Source of the DNA: Streptomyces spiroverticillatus | Lineage (GTDB): Bacteria; Actinomycetota; Actinomycetes; Streptomycetales; Streptomycetaceae | Reading direction: 5' to 3' | NCBI GenBank assembly: GCA_014650415.1 | Contig: BMUX01000003.1 | Coordinates: 62,001-126,000 of the forward strand | Length of the DNA stretch: 64,000 bases | Shown here: positions 1 to 8,692 of the stretch, one piece after another | Layout of the letters: every line of letters starts with the position of its first letter | Position numbering within the stretch: position 1 is the stretch's first letter | Made by a program: the position numbers and the translations under genes | The notes under the pieces: generated by a model | Databases searched by the model: none | What the model was told of the DNA's origin: nothing | The model's input: only the letters and a program-made list of their open reading frames with translations

Positions 1-843
1 ACCGACCCCCTCGACATCCGCTGGTCCCGCCCGCTCCCCGCAGGCACCACGCCCGTGAAGCTCACGATGACCCGGGACCGCGTGGGCCGCTTCTTCCTCT
101 CCGTCCTGGTCGAGGAACACATCGAGCCCCTCCCTCCCGTCTTCCTGCCGGGCACCCGCGCTCCGAAGGCGGTCGGCATCGACCTCGGTCTGGCCACCCT
201 CGTCACGCTCGACGACGGCGAGAAGCTGGACCATCCCCGTTTGCTCCGGAAGTACGAGAAGAAGCTCGCCAAGGCGCAGCGCGAGCTGCACCGCAAGAAG
301 AGGGGATCGGCGAACCGGGAGAAGGCACGCCAGGAGATCGCCCGCCTGTACGCCCTGATCGGCGACGTCCGCAGGGACATGCTGGACCAGCTCACCACCC
401 GCCTCGTGCGCGAGAACCAAGTGCTCGTGGTGGAAGACCTGGCCGTCATGAACCTGCTGAGGACAACCACCGGCCCTGGCCGCAAGCGCAAGGCGAAGCT
501 GAACCAGTCGATCTTCGACGCCTCGTGGGGCGAGCTGCTGAAGCAGCTCCGCTACAAGTGCGAGTGGTACGGGCGGACGCTCGTGATCGTCGACCGGTAC
601 TTCCCGTCGACACGGCGTTGCTCGTCCTGCCACGTGAAGGGGGAGCGGCTGGATCTCTCCGTGCGGGAATGGAAGTGCGGCAGTTGCGGCGCGGTGCACG
701 ACCGGGACGTGAACGCGGCGCAGAACCTCCGTGAGGAGGGAATGCGGCTGTATGGGCTGGTGGCCGGGTCCCTGCCTCCGGGACGGACCCCACCACCCGT
801 GATCCGCGCCTCCGAAGTGCCGGAGGTTCCACTGGCCGCTTGA
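1..843 (+). CDS. tnpB: IS605-family TnpB RNA-guided nuclease, 5' end cut by window edge
   Basis: The frame is open from base 1, so the N-terminus lies outside the window; the visible part is 280 residues. It carries the split RuvC nuclease of TnpB: the first Asp in GIDLGLATL, the Glu in VVEDLAVMNL, and the last Asp in DRDVNAAQNL. A four-Cys zinc ribbon (CSSC ... CGSC) sits between the last two. All catalytic residues are intact, so the nuclease part looks functional. TnpB proteins are omega-RNA-guided DNA endonucleases of IS200/IS605 elements. No TnpA transposase is visible downstream, so this may be a solo TnpB copy or the partner may lie to the left. The C-terminal tail after the RuvC domain (last 40 residues) is Pro-rich and probably overlaps the omega-RNA coding region. 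Confidence 0.9.
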   Translation, partial: TDPLDIRWSRPLPAGTTPVKLTMTRDRVGRFFLSVLVEEHIEPLPPVFLPGTRAPKAVGIDLGLATLVTLDDGEKLDHPRLLRKYEKKLAKAQRELHRKKRGSANREKARQEIARLYALIGDVRRDMLDQLTTRLVRENQVLVVEDLAVMNLLRTTTGPGRKRKAKLNQSIFDASWGELLKQLRYKCEWYGRTLVIVDRYFPSTRRCSSCHVKGERLDLSVREWKCGSCGAVHDRDVNAAQNLREEGMRLYGLVAGSLPPGRTPPPVIRASEVPEVPLAA

Positions 844-1142
844 TGCACGTGCTGTACCGGACCGACGGGCCGTCGGCCGTGATGCCTGTGGAGCCCATGT
901 AAGACCGGTGGGGTGCGGTTCTTGAGGACCGCGCTCGGCCGGCAGCGGGTAGTGAAGCAGGAAGTGCTGCGTACGGGGCCAAAAGGCAAGTGCTCTGTCA
1001 CCGCATCAATAGGCCAAAAAGCCCGTGCTCTTCCCACATCAGCGCACGGTCAAAAGTGGGGAACTCTGCCCACCAGCCAGTCCCCGAAATTTCCCTGCCC
1101 GCGAAGTACTGACAGAACCCATCCCCCCAGGTAGCGTCACCC
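844..1142. other. Non-coding gap between tnpB and msiK
   Basis: About 300 bases with no credible gene. The left part probably holds the 3' end of the IS element (omega-RNA 3' part and right end); I could not place the exact element boundary. The right part precedes the msiK regulatory region. Confidence 0.4.
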
Positions 1143-1170
1143 CTGGTCCGCCAAATTGGACCAGACCACT
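1143..1170. promoter_or_regulatory. DasR-like box and overlapping palindrome upstream of msiK
   Basis: Bases 1155-1170 read ATTGGACCAGACCACT, matching 13 of 16 positions of the DasR dre consensus AGTGGTCTAGACCACT. An overlapping perfect inverted repeat CTGGTCC-8 nt-GGACCAG spans 1143-1164. The site is 54 bases upstream of the msiK ATG. DasR is the GlcNAc-responsive GntR regulator of Streptomyces and MsiK energises chitobiose, cellobiose and maltose importers, so the site fits biologically. Assignment is by consensus match only. Confidence 0.55.
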
Positions 1171-1223
1171 CCCTTACAACGGATCGTCCGGCACGTTCCT
1201 GCCGGTGAAGGAGACGCATCACC

Positions 1224-2360
1224 ATGGCAACAGTCACGTTCGACAAGGCCACCCGCATCTACCCGGGCTCCACCAAGCCCGCCGTGGACCAGCTGGAGAT
1301 CGCGATCGAGGACGGCGAGTTCCTCGTCCTCGTCGGCCCCTCCGGCTGCGGAAAGTCGACCTCCCTGCGCATGCTCGCGGGTCTCGAGGACGTCAACGGC
1401 GGTGCGATCCGCATCGGCGACCGCGACGTCACGCACCTGCCGCCGAAGGACCGGGACATCGCCATGGTGTTCCAGAACTACGCGCTCTACCCGCACATGT
1501 CCGTCGCGGACAACATGGGCTTCGCCCTGAAGATCGCGGGCGTCAACAAGGCCGAGATCCGCAAGAAGGTCGAAGAGGCCGCGAAGATCCTCGACCTCAC
1601 CGAGTACCTCGACCGCAAGCCGAAGGCCCTCTCCGGCGGTCAGCGCCAGCGTGTCGCCATGGGCCGCGCCATCGTGCGTGAGCCGCAGGTCTTCCTCATG
1701 GACGAGCCGCTGTCGAACCTCGACGCCAAGCTCCGCGTCTCGACCCGTACGCAGATCGCGAGCCTCCAGCGCCGCCTGGGCATCACGACCGTGTACGTCA
1801 CGCACGACCAGGTCGAGGCCATGACCATGGGCGACCGCGTCGCGGTCCTCAAGGACGGTCTGCTCCAGCAGGTCGACTCGCCGCGCAACATGTACGACCG
1901 CCCGGCCAACCTCTTCGTCGCCGGCTTCATCGGCTCCCCGGCCATGAACCTGGTCGAGGTCCCGATCACCGACGGCGGCGTGAAGTTCGGCAACAGCGTC
2001 GTCCCGGTCTCCCGCGAGGCCCTGTCCGCCGCCGCCGACAAGGGCGACACCACGGTCACCGTCGGTGTGCGCCCCGAGCACTTCGACATCGTCGAGCACG
2101 GCGGCGAGGCCGCGAAGACCCTCTCCAAGGACACCAGCGACGCCCCGGCGGGCCTCGCCGTCTCCGTCAACGTCGTCGAGGAGCTCGGCGCCGACGGTTA
2201 CGTGTACGGCTCCGCCGAGGTCGGCGGCGAGCACAAGGACCTCGTCGTCCGCGTCAACGGCCGCGCCGTCCCGGACAAGGGCACCGAGCTGCACGTCGTC
2301 CCGCGCCCGGGCGAGCTGCACGTCTTCTCCACCAAGACGGGCGAGCGCCTCAGCGACTGA
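1224..2360 (+). CDS. msiK: MsiK, multiple-sugar ABC importer ATPase
   Basis: 378 residues, normal for the MalK/UgpC/MsiK family. Walker A GPSGCGKST lies near residue 38, the ABC signature LSGGQRQR near 134, Walker B VFLMDEPLSNLD near 155, and the switch His in YVTHDQ follows. The C-terminal third is the MalK-type regulatory domain. In Streptomyces this one ATPase powers several sugar importers (cellobiose, chitobiose, maltose) whose operons lack their own ATPase. It is monocistronic here, with a DasR-like box upstream and a strong hairpin terminator downstream. The ATG at 1224 follows GAAGGAGACG at a good distance. Confidence 0.95.
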   Translation: MATVTFDKATRIYPGSTKPAVDQLEIAIEDGEFLVLVGPSGCGKSTSLRMLAGLEDVNGGAIRIGDRDVTHLPPKDRDIAMVFQNYALYPHMSVADNMGFALKIAGVNKAEIRKKVEEAAKILDLTEYLDRKPKALSGGQRQRVAMGRAIVREPQVFLMDEPLSNLDAKLRVSTRTQIASLQRRLGITTVYVTHDQVEAMTMGDRVAVLKDGLLQQVDSPRNMYDRPANLFVAGFIGSPAMNLVEVPITDGGVKFGNSVVPVSREALSAAADKGDTTVTVGVRPEHFDIVEHGGEAAKTLSKDTSDAPAGLAVSVNVVEELGADGYVYGSAEVGGEHKDLVVRVNGRAVPDKGTELHVVPRPGELHVFSTKTGERLSD

Positions 2361-2386
2361 CCCCGGTCAGCCTCAAGTACGGTCAA

Positions 2387-2412
2387 GGGCCCCGCACTTC
2401 GGTGCGGGGCCC
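2387..2412 (+). terminator. Terminator after msiK
   Basis: Perfect hairpin GGGCCCCGCAC-TTCG-GTGCGGGGCCC 26 bases after the msiK stop. As is common in Streptomyces there is only a short T run after it. Confidence 0.8.
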
Positions 2413-2602
2413 TTCCGCGTGCCGTGCGCTTGCCCAAGCGCACACCGACAAACGTTTATGTGCCGACCAGCTCAAATACCCCGGCACACTGGGCATTTCG
2501 AGCCGCGTACGTCAACACACAATTCGAAAAGGCGGATCGAACCTTCCCTCATCAGGGTGACGGAATGTCGCCAAATCGTCACCGCCCGCTACGCTCACTC
2601 GC

Positions 2603-3019
2603 GTGACCCACTCAGCCCGCCGCATCGGCCGAACTCTCGCCCTCGTCCTGCCCGTCGTCCTGGTGCTCTCCGGGACCCTCGCCGTCACCCGCGTCCCGTG
2701 GGTCGCCGGCACTCCCGAGTCCCAGATGCTCACCGCATCCGCCGAGGACGTCTCCACCCAGGCCAAGTCCCGTGCCCCGCAGGATATTCTGCGCGACCGG
2801 CTCCTGGTGGAGCTTCAGGAGAAGGACCCCGGAACGGCTCTCACGCACCTCCAGCGCGAGGTCGAGCGCCGCCCGTCCCTCGCCAAGCACTGCATGAACA
2901 TCGCGCGCTCGCTGGGCCGCGCCGCCGTCAAGCACTACGGCCCGACCCGCGCCCAGTCGTACTCGCGGCCCGTCTGCGACACGTCCTTCGCCTCCGGCGT
3001 CGCGAACCACCGCCCCTGA
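2603..3019 (+). CDS. Small secreted or membrane-anchored hypothetical protein
   Basis: 138 residues from a GTG start. The N-terminus has a basic stretch (SARRIGR) and then a hydrophobic segment (residues about 10-29), so it is a signal peptide or a single membrane anchor. The rest is a soluble domain with two Cys residues (HCMNIA and PVCDTS) that could form a disulfide outside the cell. Its position between msiK and a nucleotidyltransferase gene is the one conserved in streptomycetes. I do not recognise a functional domain. Confidence 0.75.
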   Translation: MTHSARRIGRTLALVLPVVLVLSGTLAVTRVPWVAGTPESQMLTASAEDVSTQAKSRAPQDILRDRLLVELQEKDPGTALTHLQREVERRPSLAKHCMNIARSLGRAAVKHYGPTRAQSYSRPVCDTSFASGVANHRP

Positions 3020-3111
3020 TCGGCCGAAACGGACCACCGGTAGACACCCCACAGAACTGACGGCCCTGCCCCTCAACGGCGGCGCCCCCCGCGCCGCATA
3101 TCGTCCCCTGC

Positions 3112-3855
3112 ATGACCACCCCCGACACAACGGCGCCCGCAGCCCCCACCCAGGCCGTCGTCCTGGCCGGCGGCCAGGGCTCGCGACTGCGCCCGTACAC
3201 CGACGACCGGCCCAAGCCGATGGTCGAGATTCCCGGCACCGGAACCCCGATCATCGGCCATCAACTCGCCTGGCTCGCCGCCGAGGGCGTCACTGACGCC
3301 GTCGTCTCCTGCGGCCACCTCGCCGAGGTCCTCCAGGACTGGCTGACCGAGCAGGCCCCCCAACTCCCCTTGCACGTCACGACCGTTGTCGAGACGGAGC
3401 CCCTGGGTCGAGGCGGCGGCCTGAAGTACGCCGCCAAGCACCTGCCGCACCCCGAGCAGCCCTGGTACGCCACGAACGGCGACATCTGGACCCGCTTCTC
3501 CCTGCGCGAGATGGCCGCCTTCCACGCCGAACGCGACGCCACCGCCACCCTGGCCCTGGCCCGCCCCCGCATCCCGTGGGGCGCCGTCGAGACGGACACC
3601 TTCGGCAACGTCACCGACTTCATCGAGTCGCCGCCCTCGCCGTACCTCATCAACGCGGGCGTGTACGTCTTCTCCGCCGCCTTCACCGCCCTCCTGCCCG
3701 ACCTCGGCGACCACGAGCGCACGACCTTCCCGCGCCTCGCCCGCTCCCGCAGCCTGGCCGGCTACCCGATCCCCCAGGGCGCCTACTGGCGGGCGATCGA
3801 CACCGCCAAGGACCTCACCGAGGCCGCCAAGGAGCTTGCCGCGCAGGGGCGTTGA
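3112..3855 (+). CDS. Nucleotidyltransferase (sugar-1-phosphate type)
   Basis: 247 residues. It begins with the NTP-transferase motif VVLAGGQGSRLRPYT followed by DRPKPMVEI, the nucleotide-binding loop of GlmU/RmlA/mannose-1-phosphate guanylyltransferases. A DIW motif (NGDIW, near residue 124) is the metal-binding Asp region. The protein is short and lacks a left-handed beta-helix, so it is a single-domain enzyme joining an NTP to a sugar phosphate. The substrate cannot be named. It stands alone, with a terminator following. Confidence 0.88.
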   Translation: MTTPDTTAPAAPTQAVVLAGGQGSRLRPYTDDRPKPMVEIPGTGTPIIGHQLAWLAAEGVTDAVVSCGHLAEVLQDWLTEQAPQLPLHVTTVVETEPLGRGGGLKYAAKHLPHPEQPWYATNGDIWTRFSLREMAAFHAERDATATLALARPRIPWGAVETDTFGNVTDFIESPPSPYLINAGVYVFSAAFTALLPDLGDHERTTFPRLARSRSLAGYPIPQGAYWRAIDTAKDLTEAAKELAAQGR

Positions 3856-3868
3856 GAACGTACGGGAA

Positions 3869-3900
3869 AGGGCCCGGCGCCATCCCCGGCGCCGGGCCCT
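3869..3900. terminator. Bidirectional terminator
   Basis: Hairpin AGGGCCCGGCGC-8 nt-GCGCCGGGCCCT between the converging nucleotidyltransferase and DoxX genes; short A and T runs on the two sides suit use from both strands. Confidence 0.75.
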
Positions 3901-3925
3901 TCTCCGTGTACGTACGCGTCCCGCC

Positions 3926-5557
3926 CTACCCGAGCAGTCCGCCGATCACCTTGTCCCCGCCGGACCCTCCGCCGGAGTTCCCGCCCTGGGAGCCGCCGGA
4001 GGACGAGCCGCCCGAGCCGGACCCGCCGGAGGAGGAGGAGCCGCCGTCGCCGGTGCCGCCGCTGGAGGACGGTCCCGCCGTGGCCGAGGGGCCCGAGGAG
4101 GCCGAGGCCGGCGGGTTGTTCCGGGTGGGGGTGCGGCCGGTGGAGCCCCGCGTCCGGCTGGGGCCCGCGGTCGCGCCCGCGGTGGCCGTGGCGCGCGGCC
4201 CGGCCGTGCTGCTGGGCTTCGCCGACGGCGAGACCGAGGAGGAGGCGGAGGGCTTGGGGGCCTTGCGCTGCGGTCCCTGCGAGGTGCGCTGGGCGCCGGG
4301 CTCCTTGGGGAGCGGGCGGCCCGGCAGGTGGTTCGCCGGGTCGTCGTCGGGTCCGGGCACGACGACCTCGGCCGAGCGGACCGCCCCGCCGAGCACCGAG
4401 CCGACCAGCAGGGTGAGTCCGACGACCAGCGTCACCATCAGGAAGCCGCGTCGCAGCACGCGCCGCCGCAGCTCCCACACCGCGCTGCGCGGCCCCAGCG
4501 TCCGCCAGGCCTCGCCCGCGAGCCGGGAGTCCATCGAGTAGACGGGCGCACCGGCGATGATCAGCGGCGACCAGGCGGCGAGGTAGATGATGTCCGGCGC
4601 GTCGTACGCGGGGACGCTCTTCCAGCTCACGGTGAGCAGCAGTGCCGCCGACAGCAGCGTCCCGAAGACCGCCGCGACCCGCTGCCACAGGCCGAGCACC
4701 GTGAGCACGCCCACGACGACCTGGAGGAACGCCACGCTGAGCCCGGCACCGACCGGGTGCTGGAGCGCGAAGTCCCGCAGCGGCTCGGCGAGCGGCCAGG
4801 GGTGCAGCGCGTTGAGCCACTTGACCATGGAGCCGCGCTCGCCGCCGTCGAAGAAGACGGGGTCGCAGAGCTTGCCCATGCCGGCGTAGATGGAGATGAA
4901 GCCGAGGAAGACGCGCAGCGGGAGCAGCACGACGCCGAGGTTCATCCGCCGGTCGGGGTAGAAGGAGTGCCGCGAGCGCCCGTCACCGCGCCCGTCCGCC
5001 TCCGACTCTTCGTCGTCGTAAGGGAGTTGGTCCTCGTAGGCGTCGTATGCGCCCTCGGCCTGCCGCATCCGGGGCAGCATCCGGGTCGGCTCGCCGGTGA
5101 CGGCCGGGGTCTGCATGGTGTCGTCGGGTGCGGGCTCCGGCGGGCCGATGCGCGGGATGAGCTGCGTCGCCCCGGCATCGAGCCCTGCGTCGAGGTCGTC
5201 GGCGGGGCCTGCGGGGCGGGTGGCGGTCGAGTTGCGTACGGCCTGGAGGAGCCCGCCCGCGCCGGGGTCGCCCGGCTCGGACCTGCCCGTCCACACGACG
5301 GGCGCCCGGCGGCGTCCGGCCGCCGCGCCCGCCGCCGCACCGACCGCAGCGGCTCCCGCCCCGCTGAGCGCGGGGATCTTCGCCGTCCGGTCGTCCAGAG
5401 CACCCCGCACCACGGTGGGGCGCGCGCTCTGGCTCGGGGCGAGCTGCACGCGGAAGCTGGCGTGGTTGACGATGACCTGCGCCGGGTCGCAGGGCACCTT
5501 GACCATGCTCAGTGCGGGCTGATCGTCGAACCCGGGTGTTCTGGTGTCCACACTCAT
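3926..5557 (-). CDS. DoxX-family membrane protein with long disordered tails
   Basis: 543 residues. Residues about 205-350 hold a DoxX-type four-helix membrane domain (MNLGVVLLPLRVFLGFISIYAGMG..., then FLQVVVGVLTVLGLW). A further transmembrane segment lies near 385-405. The N-terminal 200 residues are acidic, low complexity and cytoplasmic. The C-terminal 130 residues are Ser/Gly/Pro/Thr-rich and probably extracellular. DoxX proteins are linked to thiosulfate:quinone oxidoreductase and redox membrane complexes, but this long actinobacterial form has no assigned reaction. The start ATG at 5557 is followed by TGFDDQPAL-type sequence with no upstream competing gene. Confidence 0.85.
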   Translation of the reverse strand: MSVDTRTPGFDDQPALSMVKVPCDPAQVIVNHASFRVQLAPSQSARPTVVRGALDDRTAKIPALSGAGAAAVGAAAGAAAGRRRAPVVWTGRSEPGDPGAGGLLQAVRNSTATRPAGPADDLDAGLDAGATQLIPRIGPPEPAPDDTMQTPAVTGEPTRMLPRMRQAEGAYDAYEDQLPYDDEESEADGRGDGRSRHSFYPDRRMNLGVVLLPLRVFLGFISIYAGMGKLCDPVFFDGGERGSMVKWLNALHPWPLAEPLRDFALQHPVGAGLSVAFLQVVVGVLTVLGLWQRVAAVFGTLLSAALLLTVSWKSVPAYDAPDIIYLAAWSPLIIAGAPVYSMDSRLAGEAWRTLGPRSAVWELRRRVLRRGFLMVTLVVGLTLLVGSVLGGAVRSAEVVVPGPDDDPANHLPGRPLPKEPGAQRTSQGPQRKAPKPSASSSVSPSAKPSSTAGPRATATAGATAGPSRTRGSTGRTPTRNNPPASASSGPSATAGPSSSGGTGDGGSSSSGGSGSGGSSSGGSQGGNSGGGSGGDKVIGGLLG

Positions 5558-5668
5558 CTAACCGAGTGATGTGTGTTTAGGACACTGCCTTGACGCCCTC
5601 GATCTGTCCGAGACCCGTCAAATCGACACGTTCTCGCAGACACCGCAGGTCAACACAGGTGGACGAAA

Positions 5669-5695
5669 AGGGCCCCGGACGGAATCCGGGGCCCT
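5669..5695. terminator. Terminator downstream of rlmB
   Basis: Perfect hairpin AGGGCCCCGGA-5 nt-TCCGGGGCCCT 18 bases past the rlmB stop on the reverse strand. Confidence 0.75.
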
Positions 5696-5713
5696 CTAGC
5701 GCAAACTGACGCA

Positions 5714-6670
5714 CTACTTCCGACGACGCGCCGTCTCGTACAGGACGATCCCGGCCGCGACACCGGCGTTCAGCGACTCGGCGCCGCCGGGCATCGAGAT
5801 GCGTACGCGGTAGTCGCAGGTCTCGCCGACGAGGCGGCCGAGGCCCTTGCCCTCGGAGCCGATGACGATGACGACGGGACCGCCGATGGCCTCCAGGTCC
5901 TCGACCTTGTGCTCGCCGTCGGCGGTGAGGCCGACGATCGTGAGACCGGCCTTCTTGTAGTCCTCCAGCGCGCGGGTCAGGTTGGTGACGCGCGAGACGG
6001 GGGTGCGGGCGGCGGTTCCGGCGGAGGACTTCCACGCGCCGGCGGTCATGTGGGCCGCGCGCCGCTCGGGCACGACGACGCCGTGGCCGCCGAAGGCGTT
6101 GGTGGAGCGGATGATCGCGCCGAGGTTGCGCGGGTCGGTGACGCCGTCGAGGGCGACGATCAGCGGTTCCTCGTGGTTGTCGTGCGCGGCGTCGATCAGG
6201 TCCTGCGGGTGGGCGTACTCGTACGGCGGGACCTGCAGGACGATGCCCTGGTGGTTGAGGCCGTTGGTCATGCGGTCCAGCTCGGCGCGCGGGGCCTCCA
6301 TGAGGTTGATCTTGCCGCGCTCGCCGGCGAGCTGGAGGATGTCGCGGACCCGCTCGTCGTTGTCGATGTACTGCTGGACGTACAGCGTGATCGCGGGGAC
6401 GCCGTCGCGCAGGGCCTCGTACACGGGGTTGCGGCCGACGACCATCTCCGAGGTGCCCTTGACACCGCCGCGGCGGGGGGCGGGGCGGCGCGCCTGGGCG
6501 TGCTTGGCCTTGGCGGTGGCGAGACGGTTCGCCTTGTGCTTCTTGCGGTCCTCGGCCTTGGGGGTGGGGCCGCGGCCTTCGAGGCCCTTGCGACGCTGGC
6601 CGCCGCTGCCGACCTGCATGCCCTTCTTGTTGGACGTGCGTCGGTTCCTGCGCTGGCTGTTGCCGGCCAT
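5714..6670 (-). CDS. rlmB: 23S rRNA (guanosine-2'-O-)-methyltransferase RlmB
   Basis: 318 residues. It is a SpoU/TrmH-family enzyme that transfers a methyl group from SAM to a ribose 2'-OH in 23S rRNA. The first 75 residues are a very basic actinobacterial extension (RRNRRTSNKKG, KKHKANR). An L7Ae-like substrate-binding domain begins at EMVVGRNPVYEAL. The trefoil-knot catalytic domain shows NLGAIIRST (motif 1), IGSEGKGL (motif 2) and ISMPGGAESLNAGVAAGI (motif 3). The ATG at 6670 is preferred over an upstream in-frame ATG at 6769 because the extra residues look non-coding. cysS ends 136 bases upstream and is probably co-transcribed. Confidence 0.93.
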   Translation of the reverse strand: MAGNSQRRNRRTSNKKGMQVGSGGQRRKGLEGRGPTPKAEDRKKHKANRLATAKAKHAQARRPAPRRGGVKGTSEMVVGRNPVYEALRDGVPAITLYVQQYIDNDERVRDILQLAGERGKINLMEAPRAELDRMTNGLNHQGIVLQVPPYEYAHPQDLIDAAHDNHEEPLIVALDGVTDPRNLGAIIRSTNAFGGHGVVVPERRAAHMTAGAWKSSAGTAARTPVSRVTNLTRALEDYKKAGLTIVGLTADGEHKVEDLEAIGGPVVIVIGSEGKGLGRLVGETCDYRVRISMPGGAESLNAGVAAGIVLYETARRRK

Positions 6671-6806
6671 GACTACCTGTTTCCTGTGGATCCGGCGATC
6701 CACATGGTGATGCAGATCGTCAATGCGTACGTAAATGAAGTGTGCCGCCCGGGGTCCCGGGCGGCACATCGGAAGGCCCTTTCGCGGGCCCTGCTCGCCT
6801 CAGCCC

Positions 6807-8204
6807 CTAGCGGGGCCCGAGCGTCCACCTCGGTCCGGACGGGCTGTCCTCGATGACGAGCCCCGACTGCTGGAGCTGGTCGCGGATGGCGTCGGCCGCC
6901 GCCCAGTCCTTGCGCTCGCGCGCGGACTGACGCTGGTCGAGCACGAGTCGTACGAGAGTGTCGACGACCCCGTGGAGGTCCTCGCCCCGGTCGGACTCGC
7001 CGGCCCAGTGCGCGTCGAGCGGGTCGAGGCCCAGGACGCCGAGCATGGCGCGGACCTCGGCCAGCCTGGCGACGGCGGCTTCCTTGTCGTCGGCGGCCAG
7101 GGCGGAGTTCCCCTGCCTGACCGTCGTGTGGATGATCGCGAGGGCCTGCGGGACGCCGAGGTCGTCGTCCATGGCCTCGGCGAACGCGGGCGGCACCTCG
7201 GCGGCGGGCTCGACCGGCCCCGCCTTCTCCACCACGCGCTGCACGAAACCCTCGATGCGCGCGAAGGCGGACTCGGCCTCGCGCAGGGCGTCCTCGCTGT
7301 ACTCGATGGCGGAGCGGTAGTGCGGCGTACCGAGGTAGTAGCGCAGCACGATGGGCCGCCAGGCCTTGACCATCTCGCTGACGAGGACGGAGTTGCCGAG
7401 GGACTTCGACATCTTCTCGTTGGCCATGGTGACCCAGTGGTTGTGCACCCAGAAGTTGGCGAAGTCGTCGCCGTAGGCCTTGGCCTGGGCGATCTCGTTC
7501 TCGTGGTGCGGGAAGATCAGGTCGATCCCGCCGCCGTGGATGTCGAAGGCCTTGCCGAGGTACTTGTGCGCCATGGCCGAGCACTCCAGGTGCCAGCCGG
7601 GACGCCCGCGGCCCCAGGGGGTCTCCCAGGAGGGCTCGCCGGGCTTGGCGGCCTTCCACATCGCGAAGTCGCGGGGGTCGCGCTTGCCGGTCTCGCCCTC
7701 GCCGGAGGGCTGGAGGAGGTTGTCCAGCTCCTGGTTCGACAGCTCCAGGTAGCCGTCGTACGAGCGGACGTCGAAGTAGACGTTCCCGTCGGCCTCGTAG
7801 GCGTGACCGCGCTCGATGAGGCCGCGCATCATCTCGACCATCTCGGTGATGTGGCCGGTGGCGCGGGGCTCGTAGGTGGGCGGGAGGCAACCGAGCACGT
7901 CGTAGCCGGAGTTGAAGGCGCGCTCGTTCTCGTAGCCGATGGACCACCACGGGCGGTTCTGGTCCGCCGACTTCGCGATGATCTTGTCGTCGATGTCGGT
8001 CACATTGCGGATGAAGGTCACGTCGTAGCCGCGGTGGGCGAACCACCGCTGCATGATGTCGAAGTTCAGTCCCGACCTGATGTGCCCGATGTGCGGGGCC
8101 GCCTGCACGGTGGCGCCACACAGGTAGATCGAGACACAGCCCGGGACGAGCGGGGTGAAGTCACGCGTCTGCCGGGCGCTGGTGTCGTACAGGCGAATAG
8201 TCAC
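6807..8204 (-). CDS. cysS: Cysteinyl-tRNA synthetase
   Basis: 465 residues, the normal length for class I CysRS. The HIGH signature is HIGHIRSGL near residue 38, after the zinc Cys of LCGAT. The remaining zinc ligands are in HLECSAMA and PHHENE. The KMSKS loop is [12 protein letters not shown]-terminal DALR-type helical region follows. The enzyme charges tRNA-Cys with cysteine in the cytoplasm. Its position just upstream of rlmB matches the conserved streptomycete order. Confidence 0.96.
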   Translation of the reverse strand: MTIRLYDTSARQTRDFTPLVPGCVSIYLCGATVQAAPHIGHIRSGLNFDIMQRWFAHRGYDVTFIRNVTDIDDKIIAKSADQNRPWWSIGYENERAFNSGYDVLGCLPPTYEPRATGHITEMVEMMRGLIERGHAYEADGNVYFDVRSYDGYLELSNQELDNLLQPSGEGETGKRDPRDFAMWKAAKPGEPSWETPWGRGRPGWHLECSAMAHKYLGKAFDIHGGGIDLIFPHHENEIAQAKAYGDDFANFWVHNHWVTMANEKMSKSLGNSVLVSEMVKAWRPIVLRYYLGTPHYRSAIEYSEDALREAESAFARIEGFVQRVVEKAGPVEPAAEVPPAFAEAMDDDLGVPQALAIIHTTVRQGNSALAADDKEAAVARLAEVRAMLGVLGLDPLDAHWAGESDRGEDLHGVVDTLVRLVLDQRQSARERKDWAAADAIRDQLQQSGLVIEDSPSGPRWTLGPR

Positions 8205-8287
8205 CCTGCAAGGGTACTGAGTGTTTCACGTGAAACGGGCCCGTACCCCGCGCAAAAGCACGGCGGGACACGGGCCCGGAGGGGTGC

Positions 8288-8692
8288 CTAGATGTTACCG
8301 ACGACCTTGCGGGCCGTCACGCGGACGACGACGCGCTCGGTGTCGTTGACGGAGGTCGGGTTGAACTCGGCGTACTTCTTGCCCGTGTACTTCACGGACA
8401 GCTCGTCGATCAGTTCCTGACCGCCCTCGGTCGTCAGCTCGGCGGTCCCCCGGATCTCGGCGTACGTGTAGGGGGAGTCGAAGGGCTGGAGCAGCACGGT
8501 GACGCGGGGGTCGCGGCGCAGGTTCTTCTCCTTGCGCCGGCCGATCGTCGTCGAGAACAGCACGGCGTCGCCGTCCCGCTTCACCCAGACCGGGGAGACC
8601 TGGGGGCTGCCGTCGGGCTGGATGGTGGCGACGGAGATGAAGACGGGGGTGTCGAGGAGTGCCTTGAGGTCTTCGCTGAGTGCGGCGGTCAC
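8288..8692 (-). CDS. PPOX-class F420/FMN-dependent flavoprotein
   Basis: 134 residues, typical for the small split-barrel pyridoxamine-5'-phosphate-oxidase-like family. Visible motifs are FISVATIQPDGSPQVSPVWV, VLFSTTIGRRKEKNL (phosphate-binding Arg/Lys) and AEIRGTAEL. In actinobacteria this class usually binds F420 or FMN and reduces small molecules; the substrate is unknown. It starts at GTG 8692 and overlaps the end of the upstream MFS gene by 4 bases, so it is translationally coupled to that transporter. Confidence 0.88.
   Translation of the reverse strand: MTAALSEDLKALLDTPVFISVATIQPDGSPQVSPVWVKRDGDAVLFSTTIGRRKEKNLRRDPRVTVLLQPFDSPYTYAEIRGTAELTTEGGQELIDELSVKYTGKKYAEFNPTSVNDTERVVVRVTARKVVGNI

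Noticed and set aside
3836..5569. 577-codon forward frame across the DoxX gene
   Set aside because: Arg/Gly/Pro composition of an antisense shadow; the reverse frame has the membrane helices of DoxX.
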